A program made the position numbers and the translations under genes. DNA of 64,000 bases. Origin: Limanda limanda. Taxonomy: Eukaryota; Chordata; Actinopteri; Pleuronectiformes; Pleuronectidae. Under the pieces are notes generated by a model. It was given only the letters and a program-made list of their open reading frames with translations, did not search any database and was not told the origin of the DNA. Where the stretch lies: assembly GCF_963576545.1 (NCBI RefSeq), contig NC_083638.1:23956090-24020089 (forward strand), given 5' to 3'. Shown in pieces: positions 13,158 through 32,300 of the stretch. Position 1 is the first letter of the stretch, and each line of letters opens with the position of its first letter.

Positions 13158-14569
13158 AAACTATCATCGTTCGCAACTTGTCCCGTCTTTGAAGTGTGAT
13201 TAGGAAGACACTCATGTGTAAGCTCTGATACAGATGTTTCTCTCAGATGTATAATGTACCACTGTGAACAATTCTGATAAAAAAATCAATTATATATACA
13301 AAGTTCTAAAAAGTTTATAAGAACTGTGAGGGCCCTGAGGTTGGTGGTGTGAATGCCACAAGTATGCACAAGAGTTGTGGGTGTCCTTTTGTCTTTTATT
13401 AAGTCTGCTGTCTGATGTGCGCGTGTGATGCGTGTCTGTTCATTAGGGGGGTAGGGAGTTGGTAACATATGTTTCTATTTATGCCAATGTGTTTACCGCA
13501 AAGATTCAAGCATGGATGCACAAAGGAACTGATAATAAAATCTTTAATCCAATTAATTTATCCAAGCAGCAGAATGAGCTGAATATATCAGGCGTCTGTG
13601 GTCATGGAGCTGTGCTGTTGAAAGCACCACGATGAAGTTCAATTAAGACACAATATAATAATAATTATAAACTGACTCGAGAGACGAGGCAGGGTTCATT
13701 TCTCCAAGTGCCATTCTTCTGAGAAACAGCCGGTTTTTCTAATCACAACTTATTGGATAAGTAGAGGGAGAGATTTGCCTGCAGCTTTGCCCGGTGGCTT
13801 TTGATTGGTATATGTACCATATCCTTTTATCAAGATGTTTTTTTTAGTGCAACAAAATATTAATTTCTGCGCAGTAAGTTGTGCTATAACATAGCAAGCA
13901 AGTATCAAATTACACAGTCTTATACAAATCCAGCTCTATTCCTCTTGTGCTACTGTAAAAAAGAGGCCACTATAGCAGGAGGGATTTAAATTTTTAATTT
14001 TGACAGAAAATGTATAACAAAAATGTCATCAAAAATACATTAAAATATTATACGCTAGGTATAAACTATTTTAAGGTAGATCTTAATTATGTTAAAAACG
14101 TATAGTACCTACATTAGTGTAGTTCTCTGTAAATGATACAGAAGCCAGCACAATGTAATTAAACCACAACGAGACCAACGTGGAAGTGACAACTGAGTCT
14201 ATAAACACCGTGGTCAGAATTGATCGCAGTACCCTCTGCTTGGCTGATAAAGATTACGTCTCTGCCGTTAGTTTGGGAGATAACGTGGTGTTTCGAGGGA
14301 TATTCTCTACTTCCCCTTATTTGCAATTATGCTGAAGACAAAACATATCTGGGACTCTGTTATTGCTTCATATGTGTCCTTCTCAAAATAGATCTTACAT
14401 TTCATCCAGTATGTTTTTCAAAAAAGTCTTGAATTTAACTTGATGGATTCAGATGCTTAAAAAAACAGACATGTGCATTATTATTAATAAGTAATGATGA
14501 AAAGTCTCATTAAATACTTCTGAAACATTTCATGGAGCTTAAGAAAATGGTTCAAGTAACAGTGCAGAA

Positions 14570-14905
14570 CAATCCTAAGCATTTGCAAGTCACAGGTCAG
14601 GCTAATTACGTCTCCTCATGAAGGATAAGCCTGACCCTGTACAACTCGTACAATTGTGCATTGATTTTCTAAAGAGAGCTTGTTTAATAAATTTAGCTAC
14701 AGTAGCAGGACCAGGTGGTCAATCATTGTCCCATTCTCAAAGCCCTTGATGAGCACTGAGAAAGATCACAGAAATAATACAGCATTGTTCTGTCTAATTA
14801 CAGCATGTCACAGACAAGAGCGCATTTGCATTTTAAACAAGCACTTGTTCTGATTGAGGAACAATTGTTATATATTTCATTAAATGTGAGCCACGCCGAG
14901 GGCAG
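14570..14905. promoter_or_regulatory. candidate enhancer rich in SOX and octamer motifs
   Basis: A low-repeat segment with several HMG-type sites: CATTGT (14724-14729), CATTGTT (14783-14789) and the inverted pair AACAATTGTT (14860-14869). A consensus octamer ATTTGCAT is at 14824-14831. SoxD proteins bind paired HMG sites as dimers through their coiled coil, so it could be an autoregulatory or SOX/POU element. Short motifs occur by chance; conservation is untested. Confidence 0.3.
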
Positions 14906-17900
14906 CACTCTCCCTCCACACATGCACCGCAGCGAGAGGAGATCTAACCCACAAAGCATCCAGTTCTACTCAGACATGTTCCACTGGTATTTCAAGATTT
15001 CCTCTAATATATGTTTGTTTGTTTTCATTTCTTTTACACTTATGCATACTTTAGTGATATTTTTCCTCCCACCAACGATTAATGTAATCTCGCAGCCTTC
15101 TTCAAGGTCTTTTTTTCTATCCCCCACTCCCAGTTCAAGCAGAAACGAGAGAGGGTCTGAGGAGAAAGGGAGAGGAAGAAGAACTAAAACAAGATGCTAG
15201 AATCAAATACGCTTTAACAGTTTTTGACTGCTTTTGCACTATTTTCTCTGAGTGGATTTGAAGCGGGGCTGGGCTGCTTCCTGAATATCTTACAGCCTCC
15301 TCAGTGTCTTTATCTACAATTCCACTTATTTACAGATCACTGGAGGAACATCTGCTCCAACACTTGCCCCAAATCTAAGAAGTGATGTTTTGCAATATAC
15401 CATTTAATTTTTAATGCTGGAATTCAGTTCTCCTTCAAAACAGAAGAACTTTCATAGATGGGCTCCTTTTGATGACAACTAAACAACATCCAATAGCCTG
15501 GAAATATACTGGAATTCAAGGGATAAACAAAACTGCGGCAAACAAACAACTACATTAATAGTAAACACTGCAAAAGTTGACAATATCACAGCAACATAAA
15601 AGTAGCAGCAAGATTTTATCCTCCTTAAAAACAAGTCTGAATGTAGCTAATCAAATGAGATGAGACACAATATTTCAGAAAATGCGCAAAAAATAATACT
15701 TATACATTTATTCATATAGCTTTTTGCGAGTGAAATATTTAAAGTAAAAATTACAATCAGAAATCCCACTGACCCTCTTTTTAGGACACAAATTCTGCAA
15801 AATGTCAGTGTATACATCAGAGCGATAGAGATACAGAAAAGTCTGAAGCTTACATAAAAGAAAAGGTCATGCATGCTCCAGTACTTTCAGAGAAAGACTT
15901 GTACATAAACTTCAACACATCGAAGTTTAGAGTCCACCTGCTTCACAAAGCGAGCCATCTCCTTCAGTTATTCTGAAGGAGGGGGCTGCCATTGTTGCTG
16001 ATCAGTTTATTACCCACAGGCACAGGAAGTTGTGATGCACCTGCATCTGTTCATTTGTACGGCGGTACAGGCTGGCCTCATGCCAACACGTCCCTCTTCA
16101 GCCGCCGCCAAATACTACACATATTTGATTTGCAGTGCAGCATAATAGGCCATCAGCTTAATTATTGCTGAGGAGTCATCATCTTGAACCTTTCTGTTCA
16201 GAATTGCAGGAACGTGAAAGAATGGCTCATAATACCGACATTTGCATGTGGCTCAACAACAATGTAGTTCCTCTGCTACTTATTGAGAACATAACCGTTC
16301 ATTGTTTTTTTATTTATTCTTTTCACCCATTATGTTCTGTGAGTGCAAGCGAGGAAAGAGACTGGAAGGAGGGCAACAGATTATAGTTTCACACGCATTT
16401 ACACATCATGATGTTTGGGAACGACCTCAGAAGGACTTGTGATAAAGACTCCACATCAGTGTTCCTCATCAGGCATACACACAGCACATACAATATGCTG
16501 CAGTAATCATTGCTGCTATGATTTTATAATAGAACATCTCAAATCTGTCTCACCCATCTGATCTTCTGACATGTTGAGTCTGCATGTTGGTACCCAGAGG
16601 AATTTTGGAAGCACTGAAGGGGAATAGCAGACAAACCCTGATCAATAAAGCATGTCAAATATTCCTATGTTTAGTAGATAAGAGATAAAAAAACATAGTT
16701 TGGTTACAATTTACAGATTATCTGCACAATTTATCAGTTTTAGTAACAAGTTGACTAACATAGGGTGAACTTTCCTATAAGCAGCACAAAGCTCGGCCCA
16801 GATCAATGCAGTATCTTTGCAAGCCTTAGACTGATGCAATTTAATAACTACGTCCACCACCCAAGTTGTTTAAATAGCAATGCACTTACACCCATCTTGG
16901 CACCCATGGGTTAACTGGTCTTGCTCACTGATTATTGTCCTGAGGTAAAAAATGGTCACTGAAATCAAATGCACAAGTATTTCACTGTTATTTTGAGCAA
17001 ATATCATCAAGATAGTACTACGGGCTGACATAAGTGCATGTACAATGCCTGTACACTTGTTTTCTCTTTCTACCTGGCAAATCCCCCCTTGCAATGATAA
17101 CACACCAAGGTATAAGCACACCTGACTTTAAAAAACATGGTGTGGGATGGCACACTGATGGGTTTATTGCATGTTACACCACGACTCAACCCTCTTCAAC
17201 ATGAATCCTGCACAGCAACATTTTCTTCTGCTGATTAATGATCAAAATGGATTTAGACAAACCGTACATGCACTTGCATGCCATAGGCTTTAGTCCATGC
17301 TCTTAGATTGTTTTAATATGATAACGTGGTTGTTTTACTTTTACTGAATATACACAAACAAAAAAATAAACAAGGTTTTGTTTTACTTTGTAACAAATCA
17401 TCACTTTGGCCTTTGACCTCTTTTTCTGAAACTGATTTATCCTTTAGTCTTAGATTTCACAGACCTGAAACACTGGTGGTTCATCGCTGCAACAGAGTTG
17501 AAATATGGTATTGTCAACATATAGTTAAAACATATACTTCAAGATTAATGACTGACATATTACTGCTATAAATAACTGCAAAGTTATTTACTGGGCTGTA
17601 AAGCAGTAACTGCCATATACAGATGTTTGACTGAGATCAACAAAATGTGACATTGTGACACTGCAGTAGTAACTCAGCCACTGAGCTGCACATAAACTCA
17701 CTTTGCTTGCTGCAATAAAGGTTTGACTTTGAATAAAGTATTGAGAAAACAAAAGTGGAGATTAATTAATAGTAAAGGGAATTATAATAATTATTATTGC
17801 ACATTCTTTGAAACTTGCATCTGCTCAGAAATCACAGTAAGGTCTCTGCCTCTTTACACACAACATCGCACACGTTGCTTTCTAAAGGTGGTTGAAGTTT

Positions 17901-20900
17901 CTCAATGAATACATATCAGCAGTGTTTCCCACTCTTTGGCTGTGAGTGATGTCATTGTCAACTACCTCATGTGGCTTTGACAGCTCCTAATCACACCCCC
18001 TGTGTGCTGGGTACCAGCAATTCAGCATTGCAACAACACTGTTTCTTCCATCTGTCAGTCACTGTCAGTGGGTGATACTTTACCCGGGTTGCGGTTGTAC
18101 ATCGGGACAGGCCCCGTCACCGGCTTCTCACGTCCTCCTTTTTTAGATTGATACCATACAAACCTGACTGGCCTTTCAGTCTCTATTTCTTTTTTTCCTG
18201 GCTTGAGTTCAGCTCCAACACACATAGCCAGGAAGAGGCTGCTGGCCTTGTATTGACAATGCAACAACATGATTCAAACAAAAACCCCAAGTCTTTCTAC
18301 TTTCTCTTTTTTCTCAATGCGGGATCAATATACTGTGCAGCAGAGGTTGCTCCCACAAAGACAAGAATATGTAAACTTTTGTTTTACACTCTCTGTCTTT
18401 GGGAAAAACTTCAAATAGAGGATACATCAAACAGAACTGAACACTTTGATCTCACTCTGAATGCAATGAAGTTACGTTGCATTAAAATTTCAGAACTGGA
18501 CTTGAAAATAGAATACTGTAGAGAAACCTGTAAAGTAAAGAGACCTGTGTATTGAAAAGAATATTGTAGAGTACGTTTGGAGGAGGCGAGCTTGAATAAA
18601 ACCTGTGTATCTTTAGATGATAAAGTGATGACAGATTTGCCCCAAGGTCCTGAGATGTGAGCAGAATACAAATGTTGCCTTAGCATATCATTTGACTGAC
18701 AGAGGCACCTTTTATATAGCCTTTTTTTTTTTTACAGGAACCGGGGAAAATGCCCACACAATTGGGTCCACACTTTACCTTTCACATATGAAGAACGCAG
18801 CAGTTGATTCTCTGGGTGAGATGAGTTCACAACCACAGGACAATCTCTGGAAGAAATTAAGGATGCAGGACATAACGTATAAATTCCGCTGCAGAAATGA
18901 CATGTTTTTGTTTACAGTACATCTACACTGATGTTGACCCTTATCGCCAAAGGCTCTCAAATCTCGCTCTCTTTCAAAGTTGACATCTTCTTCTGCATCT
19001 TCCACTTGGGGGACCGGCACGAGAGTTTCTGAGCTACTGACTCAGACTTTTGCATTCTCACATGCAGCTTCCCTGGACAATTTCAGGAGAATATCTGGAG
19101 TTTAGTGCATGCCTCAGAAGCAGCTTAAAGTTATTTTGTAGTATAATAATGGTCAGATTGCCTACAGGAATAATGTAGGCTTTACATTGGTTGGACCTCT
19201 TTATATGAAAAATGCAGAGTAAGCGATAAGCAACAGTGTTCTTACAGTACCTCCGCTGTTGTCAGCAGGCATCAATATGTGCTGACAAATGACCATGGCA
19301 GGCCGGACAGTATAATTTACCACTGATTAACAGCAGGGCTCTTAACACAGAGCCAAGGTTCACACGGTTAACACAACTCATCTTTATGCAAGCATATATT
19401 ATTACCTTACATGAGTGGCATGCCCTCTCTGCATACACACATACACACACACACACACACACACATATATATGGTTCCTTGTTCTATAAGTGAATTAAGC
19501 ATATGATGAATGAAATGCTGAAAACAAAACTCAGCTAATCAAATCGGCAGGGAGATGACGATGGTGTGGATAAAATGGAACTAGATCAAAGCCATCATCA
19601 CTGTGGAGAAACATGTGACACAATAAACATGCTAAATACAAAACCGTTACAAAACGAGAAAATTACGTAACTGAATTTCATAGTATATACTGTACATCTC
19701 GTTATGACCTATGAGCTGAATAATCATAATGAAAGTAAATGTGATCATGTGCAATATAATTATTCAAATGAATTGCTTTTCTGAAGTGTACATTTTATAC
19801 AACTAGAATTTGCATTAATTTGATAACATTTTCCTGTTTCAAAAATTTTTGATATGTATTCTTTGGTAGTTTACTAGTGAATTAAAGTAAAATCGTTCCT
19901 CATCAAAGAATTGCTCAGCTGCTCTTTAACATGTACGGCATTAGATAAATGAAGTCTGCCGCTGAGGTGAGAGGCAGGACCGCTACATGAAGTTTACATT
20001 TACAGCTTGTTAACGTATTTGAAAATTATTAAGTTTGGAGGTGGGTCTATATTTGGGGTGGGGATCTTTTCCATTAGGGGATGATTAAATAATGATAAGC
20101 TTGTGAATATTTACTGTGATATTACAGTTAAAGTAGCGTGTGACCCACTTTAGACCTTCACATCTGAAAAGGATAAACCCTTTGATAATTCTTTGACTGC
20201 AGACTCTTTTTGACAGTCAGTTTTGGATAATAAAATATGCTTCTCCTCTGTTTCCCCCCTTCCTGTCTTAGTTCTGTTGAAGATGCACTTGTGTTAGACC
20301 ACGAGATGTGCAGGCTGAGGTAACTGTGACTGAGTGATGTGTCATATAATCTCTTGGACATATCTCGAGGACGTTATTCCAGGAGAGGATATGGGGACTG
20401 TCTCATGAAACATTTATCTGGGAAGAGTAGCGCAGTGATGGCACAGAGATGGAGTGACAGAATGGAATGAGGTAGAGAGGAGAGAATAACAAGGGAAGTG
20501 TTTATATGTACATCTGTCCATGTCTCTCTCATTCCGTATGTGCCGGTTAAAGAAGAGATACTAAGAAAAACATAAAAAAATTTGCCACTGGAAACCTAAA
20601 ATTAATAATCCTATAACCTGTGGGCAAGTATAAACATCAACGGATGACACACACTCACACACACACAGTTTTAAACATCCTCTGAGAGCTTAGAGAGGCT
20701 TTGAGCGTGATAATTCCCAACAAAAACCCTGAGGCTGAGCTCTGACACAAAGCTTATAATCTGCCCAACTGTTCCAGTGGTCAAACTCAGGCCCTGTTCA
20801 TACCTGCTACTAACATGCGTCTAGGGTGATCCAAAAGACAGTGGACAGATTTAGGTACATCAGTTACACATGATATTAGAATCTCCACATGTGTTTTTGT

Positions 20901-21649
20901 TGTTTTTTTAACTGGCAGTGATGCTCTTCCTATGTCTGATGATATAATACAACGATGATTTTTGAGGCATTCGTTATATTTCAATGGGCATTTCAAAAGA
21001 TTGAGACACAGCAAGCGTGGTAGAACTGGAGATCAATTTAGCAGGCACTCCTTAAATGTATACATTAGCATAATACACTGATAAAATAATAGTAATTTTC
21101 AGGCCAGACTACAACAGAATGGTATGAGTTTCTCTGATACTTAGAGCTGTCCACCTGTGATCTGCTCACATGTATGAGTGAGTTCCACAGATAAAAAATA
21201 AAAACCTGTAAATTGATGTTCTACACTTTATTTTCAAACATTTAACTCGATGTTAAACCTATGTTTGACTCCTGTTGACCTCTGTTAGAAAGTCAATCCA
21301 AGAAAGAAAACAACGCTAAAGGGATAACTGCTGGCTAGTTGGAGACAAAAACAATAGTAGTTGCCCTCTCTAACTATTTTGAAGATTACATTTTGCGTTA
21401 TTCAATCTTGCGCAAATATACCAAATATTTACTGTTTACAACTTGTGTCTTGTTTATATAGTTGCACTTATATGTTTGGGTTTTAGACTTTGGACTCTCA
21501 AAAAGTAATGGTTTTTTTTTCCAATATACTATATTGAGCTCCATTTGTTAAAATTTCAACTGCTTACATGTTTGTTCCCTTTTTAAAATCTGTATTCTAA
21601 GTTTTTTTTTTCAACTTGTCTTTCTTAGTGCTTGTCCAGTTTGAACCTG
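14906..21649. other. non-coding intergenic DNA
   Basis: No gene recognised. Long open frames at 14805-15200 and 18148-18555 (+) have no domains and run through low-complexity sequence. 15990-16280 has mixed composition (AGCCGCCGCC, TTTGCATGTGG) and may be regulatory. The AC tract 19435-19472 and a broken AC run (20645-20667) are present. Confidence 0.65.
19435..19472. repeat. (AC)n/(AT)n microsatellite
   Basis: An imperfect AC tract passing into a short AT tract. Confidence 0.93.
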
Positions 21650-21990
21650 GACCTTGAGATAAACTACCGTGGGCAAGGGCCATGGGAAACATTGTTCGTC
21701 ATCGTCTCGGCTCCCAGCAACTCTTTGGTTGTGTTTGGCTGGCCTGTTGTGGCGCTTCAGTGCTGGAGCTTCAGAGGTTGACACACACCAGAGCCTGGTG
21801 GGAGTCTGGTGTAGTGGCCTCTCTCAGAAGGAGGGACGCTGCTCCTGCTCCGACAAGGTCACACTGGCCTCTTGTCATTTTCCTCCAAACAGACACAGGG
21901 AAAAGCATTCCTACCCATTGGCCATTAGTGCCAGGCAGAGACCAATTATCAACAGGCAAAGGGCAAACAGTAAGTAGACATGAATGAAGC
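21650..21990. other. GC-richer island with overlapping chance-length frames
   Basis: This stretch is clearly richer in G and C than its flanks. A 101-codon frame starts at an ATG in good Kozak context (GGGCCATGGG, 21682) and a GTAAGT donor-like word lies at 21969. Two + frames and one minus frame are open over the same bases, and none shows a recognisable domain, so I do not call a gene. It may be a conserved element or a non-coding RNA exon. Confidence 0.25.
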
Positions 21991-24399
21991 CAGACAGGTC
22001 AGAGTGGTCATACGTAGCAAAGGTCAGTGTTGTCATAATTTCTGAGTAGTTGAAGTTGTAAATAGCTCCCCAGACAAATACATGAGAGGAAGGGTTAAAT
22101 TAAGTGCAATTAAGCAATAAATACTGTCCATTAGGGTTCCTTCTTGCAATGAGAAGCATTATTGTCATTATCTGAAATGTCTTTCTGTAATCTATTTACA
22201 GAAATAACTTCTATCAGCAATTTATCAGACACTACAAAGTCAGAGATCAGCGAGGGCTTTCAGTATCCAGAGAAGGTTGAAATTCTCATTGAATTTACAA
22301 CAAAGTCATAGGTTATCTTAAGTAAATGGTCTGAATCACTCAAAAATGTCCTGTACCCAGCACAGTGGTACCACTATTCACCATTGCTTAACCACTTAGA
22401 TATTCCACACGCATAGTAAGACACAGGAGGTTTTTTGGACCATCTGTACAGTCTGCACTTCATATATGTCTCTTAAAAGGTCTATGTCATGCACAAGTGG
22501 ATATGTTGTTTTCTTAGAGCTTAAACAATGAAATGAAAACTGATTCCATTTGACATACACTTAAGGTCACTGAGAAGGCCAATATATGTTTTTGATTTCA
22601 TTATTTTTTTTTTGTATGGATTTTTGCTCCTGGCTGTGAAGAGCCACAGAGAAATGATAGGTCTTATCACCACACCTCCTCCTCATAACCATCCTGAAGT
22701 GAGAAAAAAAACTCCAACCCATTCACATCCACAGGAAAGATTCCAGTTAATCCCCTGCTGTTTCACAACTCTAATCCTTGCAACAGCGACATCTTGTCAC
22801 TGACAGGTTGTTGGGTTAGCAGGATATCCCCCCAGCTACTGTTCAGTCACAGTGAGAACGACGAGGCGTAATTATTTTGTGATGTGTTTAGAAAATCTTG
22901 ATCACGCACTTCCATGTTCTGCTGACACTGCAGACAAAAGAGCAGGGGCCAAACGGTAACGGTCTGTGTTGTTTTAGGAAGAAAACTTTTTCCACTCCCA
23001 TAGTTATATTTAAATGCACTTCAGAAAATCCATGCAAAAGAGGATCATTGAATGCATTGAGTAACATAACAAAACATTCTGCCTTAAAGGTTTCTGGAAG
23101 CCTTTGAGCCGCACAGTGAATGAACGTTAAAGTTCAGATGGAAAGACAGCTAAACACCCTCTCATCCATCATTCACCCACCTGATCATTTCTTTATTACA
23201 AAGCCAACCTGTTAAACAGCTTGTGCCCCATCCACAAATTAAAGCTGTCTTATGTATGTTTTCTTAGAGTAGCATATTAGATGAGCCTGACCTCTGCCTG
23301 CTCTGCAACTCCTCCTCAGAATGGATGCTTTGAATTCAGCTTAATTTGCTCAGCACAGCACAAATACATGAAGTCAGTCAAAATGCCACTTGTGTTCATT
23401 CACCTTTATTGCTTAACGCCACCTTTAAAACCTATTGCATCAATGACATTGTCTAAGACTATTCAGTTGGATGTTTGGCTGACGGCCGCATTATATATTC
23501 ATTTTCTCAACATAATGAAACTGAATTGATAAAATGAGTCGAAACATTTGATTTTTTAGTCTATGATTATTGACTCCTGGATGAATGTAAACCTCTGTGG
23601 GAAGAGTGGTTCTTAACCTTGCAGACAAGCCGCAACTTAACGTGGGCATATATTTCAAAGATACAAAAGAATAATGCTCAAACAGAAGAAATACCCACAA
23701 ATTTGTACATTTATATTAAATCTCTTTAATTAATTTAAGTCGCTTGCCATTAGGGGAAAAGATCCATAGAATTCACAAAAGTAGAGCAAACGCAGATAAT
23801 TTTCTGAAATATCTCTTTTGTTTTATTACTAACTACAATCAAAAAACTGACCACTGTAGTTGGACTGCTTTACATGAAATAGAAAAAGAAATATGCAAAA
23901 ATAGGAATTAGCTTGAACTTATTCAATACATTTGCAAAATGGAAAGAAAAAGCAGGTAAATAAATGACATGAAGAGGAAAACTGAAAAAAAGTAACTGAG
24001 CACTTAAAGTGATCACACAAAGTAGTTATTCAAAAGATTGTGTGCGTGTACAATTAACAAGACAATACAAAATCTCACACACTTTAACATATCAAGCACT
24101 ATGTTCAAGTTTAGAATGTCTATGCAATTGTTTCTTTAAACACATATGTTTTATACACCTGGACCACCTGGTTGGATATCATAGGGAAAGCTTCGCAGAA
24201 TGAAGGTTTTTTCCTGTCAGTCTGGACAGAGGGAGGAAAGATCTGATAGCTTTTCATCCCATCCTTAGTTTTAGATGTGTAACTTGAAATGTTCACGCAC
24301 CTCCTCCATCTCTGCACTTTCATGCCACACAGGGGTGATCAGCTGGAGGAAATCAAGCCCCTCTCTAAATTTCCTCTCAACTGATTAAGATAAACTGCT
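21991..24399. other. non-coding intergenic DNA
   Basis: AT-rich; no gene, large repeat or clear motif cluster seen. Confidence 0.65.
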
Positions 24400-24900
24400 T
24401 TTCAGCCATGGTTACCCCCCCAACCAATCAATTAAAGTAATCAATTAAAGGCCTGCCGGCTGAGCCTTTGGTAATTGAGGGTTGAATAAACACAGGCTGC
24501 TGATACTGATGATAAAGCCGTAACAAAACCATGGGCATGAAAAGGGGCTGGAAATATGTAATTCCTGGGGATTGTACAAGTCTCAATTGTGAGATATCTC
24601 AGGAAAGCGATGTTTAGTTATTTATTTCATTTCGTATCCAGCACCGTCCTGGCTGTTTATCCTGCGCTGCCAGAGATTCTGCCCTAGGATGTTAAATATT
24701 GAATGAAATCATCAGCCAGGCCTTTCCAGTTGGCTGTGGCTAGTATTTGAAAAAAGTGCCAGTAGAATTCAAACATGGCACTGTGTTCCAGCGTGTCCTC
24801 CAGTGAAAACAAATCCTCAGAGGAGGGTGAAAGAGACTCTTTGGCCAGACTTGGCCTCTCCACTCCTGGCGTCAGGTCCAAGAGGTGAGGAAGCTGTTTG
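24400..24900. promoter_or_regulatory. candidate conserved non-coding element
   Basis: Mixed-composition sequence with tandem CAATCAATTAAAG-type words (24423-24449), GGTAATTGAGGG and several GATAA-like cores, with no simple repeats across about 500 bp. The style is that of developmental enhancers; untested. Confidence 0.3.
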
Positions 24901-29324
<4,424 letters not shown>

Positions 29325-32300
29325 CCTCCCTACAGTCCCGTTATGAAACCATATACATTTACTAGATACAGATTTTTGTTTGGATGTTCACCAAATATCA
29401 GACAGCCATAAATATCAGCCCCCTAAACGTGCCTGATTGTTTTCAACAAGGTCAATGAATTATTCTCTGAGAAATCAAGGTAAATGTGGATAAATGGTCT
29501 GTCCCCCATGTAATAGATAATACATTTCAGATCCATTTAGTTTAATTGTTATGTGTCCAGTAGTGTTTGTGTAATCCTGTTTATGAACCAACCAACAAAC
29601 GGACAGGGGTGAAAACGTCCCCTCCTTGGGGGAGGTAATTGCAGACAGGTACCCCCCCCCCCTCTTTGTCACTCTGTCACCGTCTTTTTCTGTTCCCCTC
29701 TCTGTCTCTCACCTTTGGCATGTGTCGTCATGTATTCAGTCACTCTGCCCAATCTCTGTCACTGAATTTGTTAAACTCTTGCATTAAGTGAATTTTCACC
29801 ACATTTTGTTAGAAAGGAAAAGTGAGGATATGAAAGTGATTGCTACCTAAGTTTTGATATTCTATTAGATGATAAAAGTTAGCATGCTCTGAAACGAGCC
29901 CCTGCACATTGTTCTTGATATTGATATAATTGCTTCTTCGTTAATAATTGGCATTCCTGTACGCTGACTCTCTGCTGACTTGTGATCCATTCAGTGTCGG
30001 AGCTCATCAGATGATGTGAAGGCTAAGCGTTTTTAATAGAAGTTGGACCCACTGCTGCCACCCACAGAGACACCACATTGCATTGGGTAAATTAGTATTA
30101 TGATTTTAAGGGATAAATACCCGTTCCATCTAATTAATCCAGCACATCACAGGGGGATATGACACCATGAGCCCAACAGATCAAGGACCACAGATCAAAG
30201 GCACAGCCACTGTTAGAATCCTACACAGGCAAGAGGAAGGTTTCTTGTTTATTTCCATGTACAGATGGCCTGTGAACTAATGACTAAAGAATACAGCAAT
30301 ATATGAAAATTTGTTTATTGGTTGTTGACTGAATGATGCTGCAACGTTGGTCCACCAATAAGCATGTCTAATTAGGCGGTGGGTTTTCAAACCTCGAGAC
30401 TGAAAATTTGAAGGCTTGTCGAAATTCCTTGTTTGGAATAACATCATTTTATCATTAGCATAATGCATGATTTAAAGTGTGTGCTTTGAATTAAACTACC
30501 ATTTGAGGTTCAGTGGGTTATGATCAATATGCAAACTGAGATATTATCAATAAGTTAACTAGAAAGCTCAGCATTTATATTTGTTTCTTAATGGGTCAGA
30601 CTCTAAGCTGGTGATATATAGATTGTGTGGTGCAGCCTATAGCTCGGAAAATATGACACGTAAAGATCTTTAAAGAGGACAATTAAAAGTGGCCTGCTTT
30701 GTGAATATGAGTTGTTCCCGAGAGACAGAATGAATTCATTTACAAAGATGAATTCAGTGGTCATGAACTCCTATTCTACTTTCCATTGACTTGTTTCTGA
30801 CTTGAACATTTAACATACTGACAAGTAAATAAGATAATTCACAACTGATCCTGTAAAGGCCCTAAACCAGCACTGTGAAGTGTCTCTGACATCTTGTTAT
30901 GGTTCATGATATTTCAGAGCACTGCACACACACACTGTTGGCCCGGCCTCAGCCTGACATAAGAAAGGAGCTAGCTGGGCCCTCTCTTTATTTAACACAC
31001 TGGCTGTGCTCTAAAAAAATGTCAGTGTTCTGCCAAGTTTACCACATATTCACTGTTTACTGATGGCTGTTACACATGTGGTTTTTGCATATGCTCTCCT
31101 CTCCCACTTAAATCATCTGCGGTCCCTGGGCTTTCTTTTGACATGTGCTGCGTTGGTGCTGCCATTGCAGCTTAAATTTTTCAAGCAAAGAAAAGGCATT
31201 TGTATGAAATAATAATGACTGTTTCAGACATTTATATTTTCCGCATCTTACTGTCATCTCTCCCTTGCCTTCTTTGTGTCCCGCACAATATCCCAAACCT
31301 CCTCAAGTACTTATGCACCATTTGATTTGTTGTTGGTTTTAGGGTAATGTTTTTCTGTTTTGGGGCTAATTTTGGCACATGTGGTGAAGTGCAGAATTGG
31401 GAAATTAGGGTCAAAGCTTCACTCGGAATACCTCACTTCTCAACATCATTCTGCTTCATAATTACTTGCTAACTAAAAGCTACAACTGCAGCCTCTGACA
31501 AAGCTGGGCTTTGGACTTCTTCTCTCGGGACATACTCCCTGATGTCAGAAATCCTGGGTTCACTGGACTGACTGACTGACGTGGGACTACTGTCTTGTCT
31601 TCAATAATTCATACAACAGTATCAAGTGCTTCATTAATAAACTATTACTTGCTCTGTAAAAAAACAAGACGTTGCATCGTATAAAGACAGTATTTTCGAT
31701 TGAGTTGTTAGTATATTATTTTGTATTTTATTGTGAAACATTCTGCATGATCCTGCCCTGAGAACTAAGTATTTTATTGAGTGTATTCGTTAGACGAACT
31801 CTCTTATTGCTACTCAAAACATTCTCCATAATTTATTGAAGGTAGCATTGTGAAAATTCCCACTTCTGTCAGACTACATCAGTGCAAATAATGTACACAT
31901 GTCTTGTGGCATAGTCTCTTTCAAGGAGGCACTATTTGTTTTGTCGCTGTTCCTTTGTGTAGGCACGCCTACAGTCTCAGCAGAGTGTGGATGTCACAAA
32001 GCATTAGGAAGTATGAGATTCAGGATGTTCCATTTAATCTCCTTGACTTCCCCAGTTAGCAGAGGAGCCAAGCAGCAGCTGAGGGAGTCGAGGCATCCTG
32101 TAGAACAAAGCTAGCTGACATGATGTTTGCCTGAGGGGCCTGCACTCACTCTCTCTCACAGGCATAGTCTGCAAGCATGTAAAACAATGAGACACCAGTC
32201 AGCTGACAGATACACTAAGCTGCAGTCACTTTGAATGACAGCAGTGCAGCCGATCCCGGTCTGGGACTCGGTGCTAACCGCTCTGCGAGGAGACAGAAGG

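Larger units (their letters stand above)
10881..14569. other. AT-rich non-coding DNA with microsatellites
   Basis: No gene recognised. It contains the TG tract 12857-12918 and CA tract 13131-13157. The open frames over 12719-13016 exist only because of the TG repeat. Confidence 0.65.

Noticed and set aside
14805..15200. 131-codon + frame
   Set aside because: It has no domain and passes through polypyrimidine and purine-rich low-complexity DNA. Part of it overlaps a motif-rich segment better explained as regulatory.
18148..18555. 135-codon + frame
   Set aside because: AT-rich, no recognisable domain, no plausible splice sites or start context; the length is within chance expectation for 64 kb in six frames.
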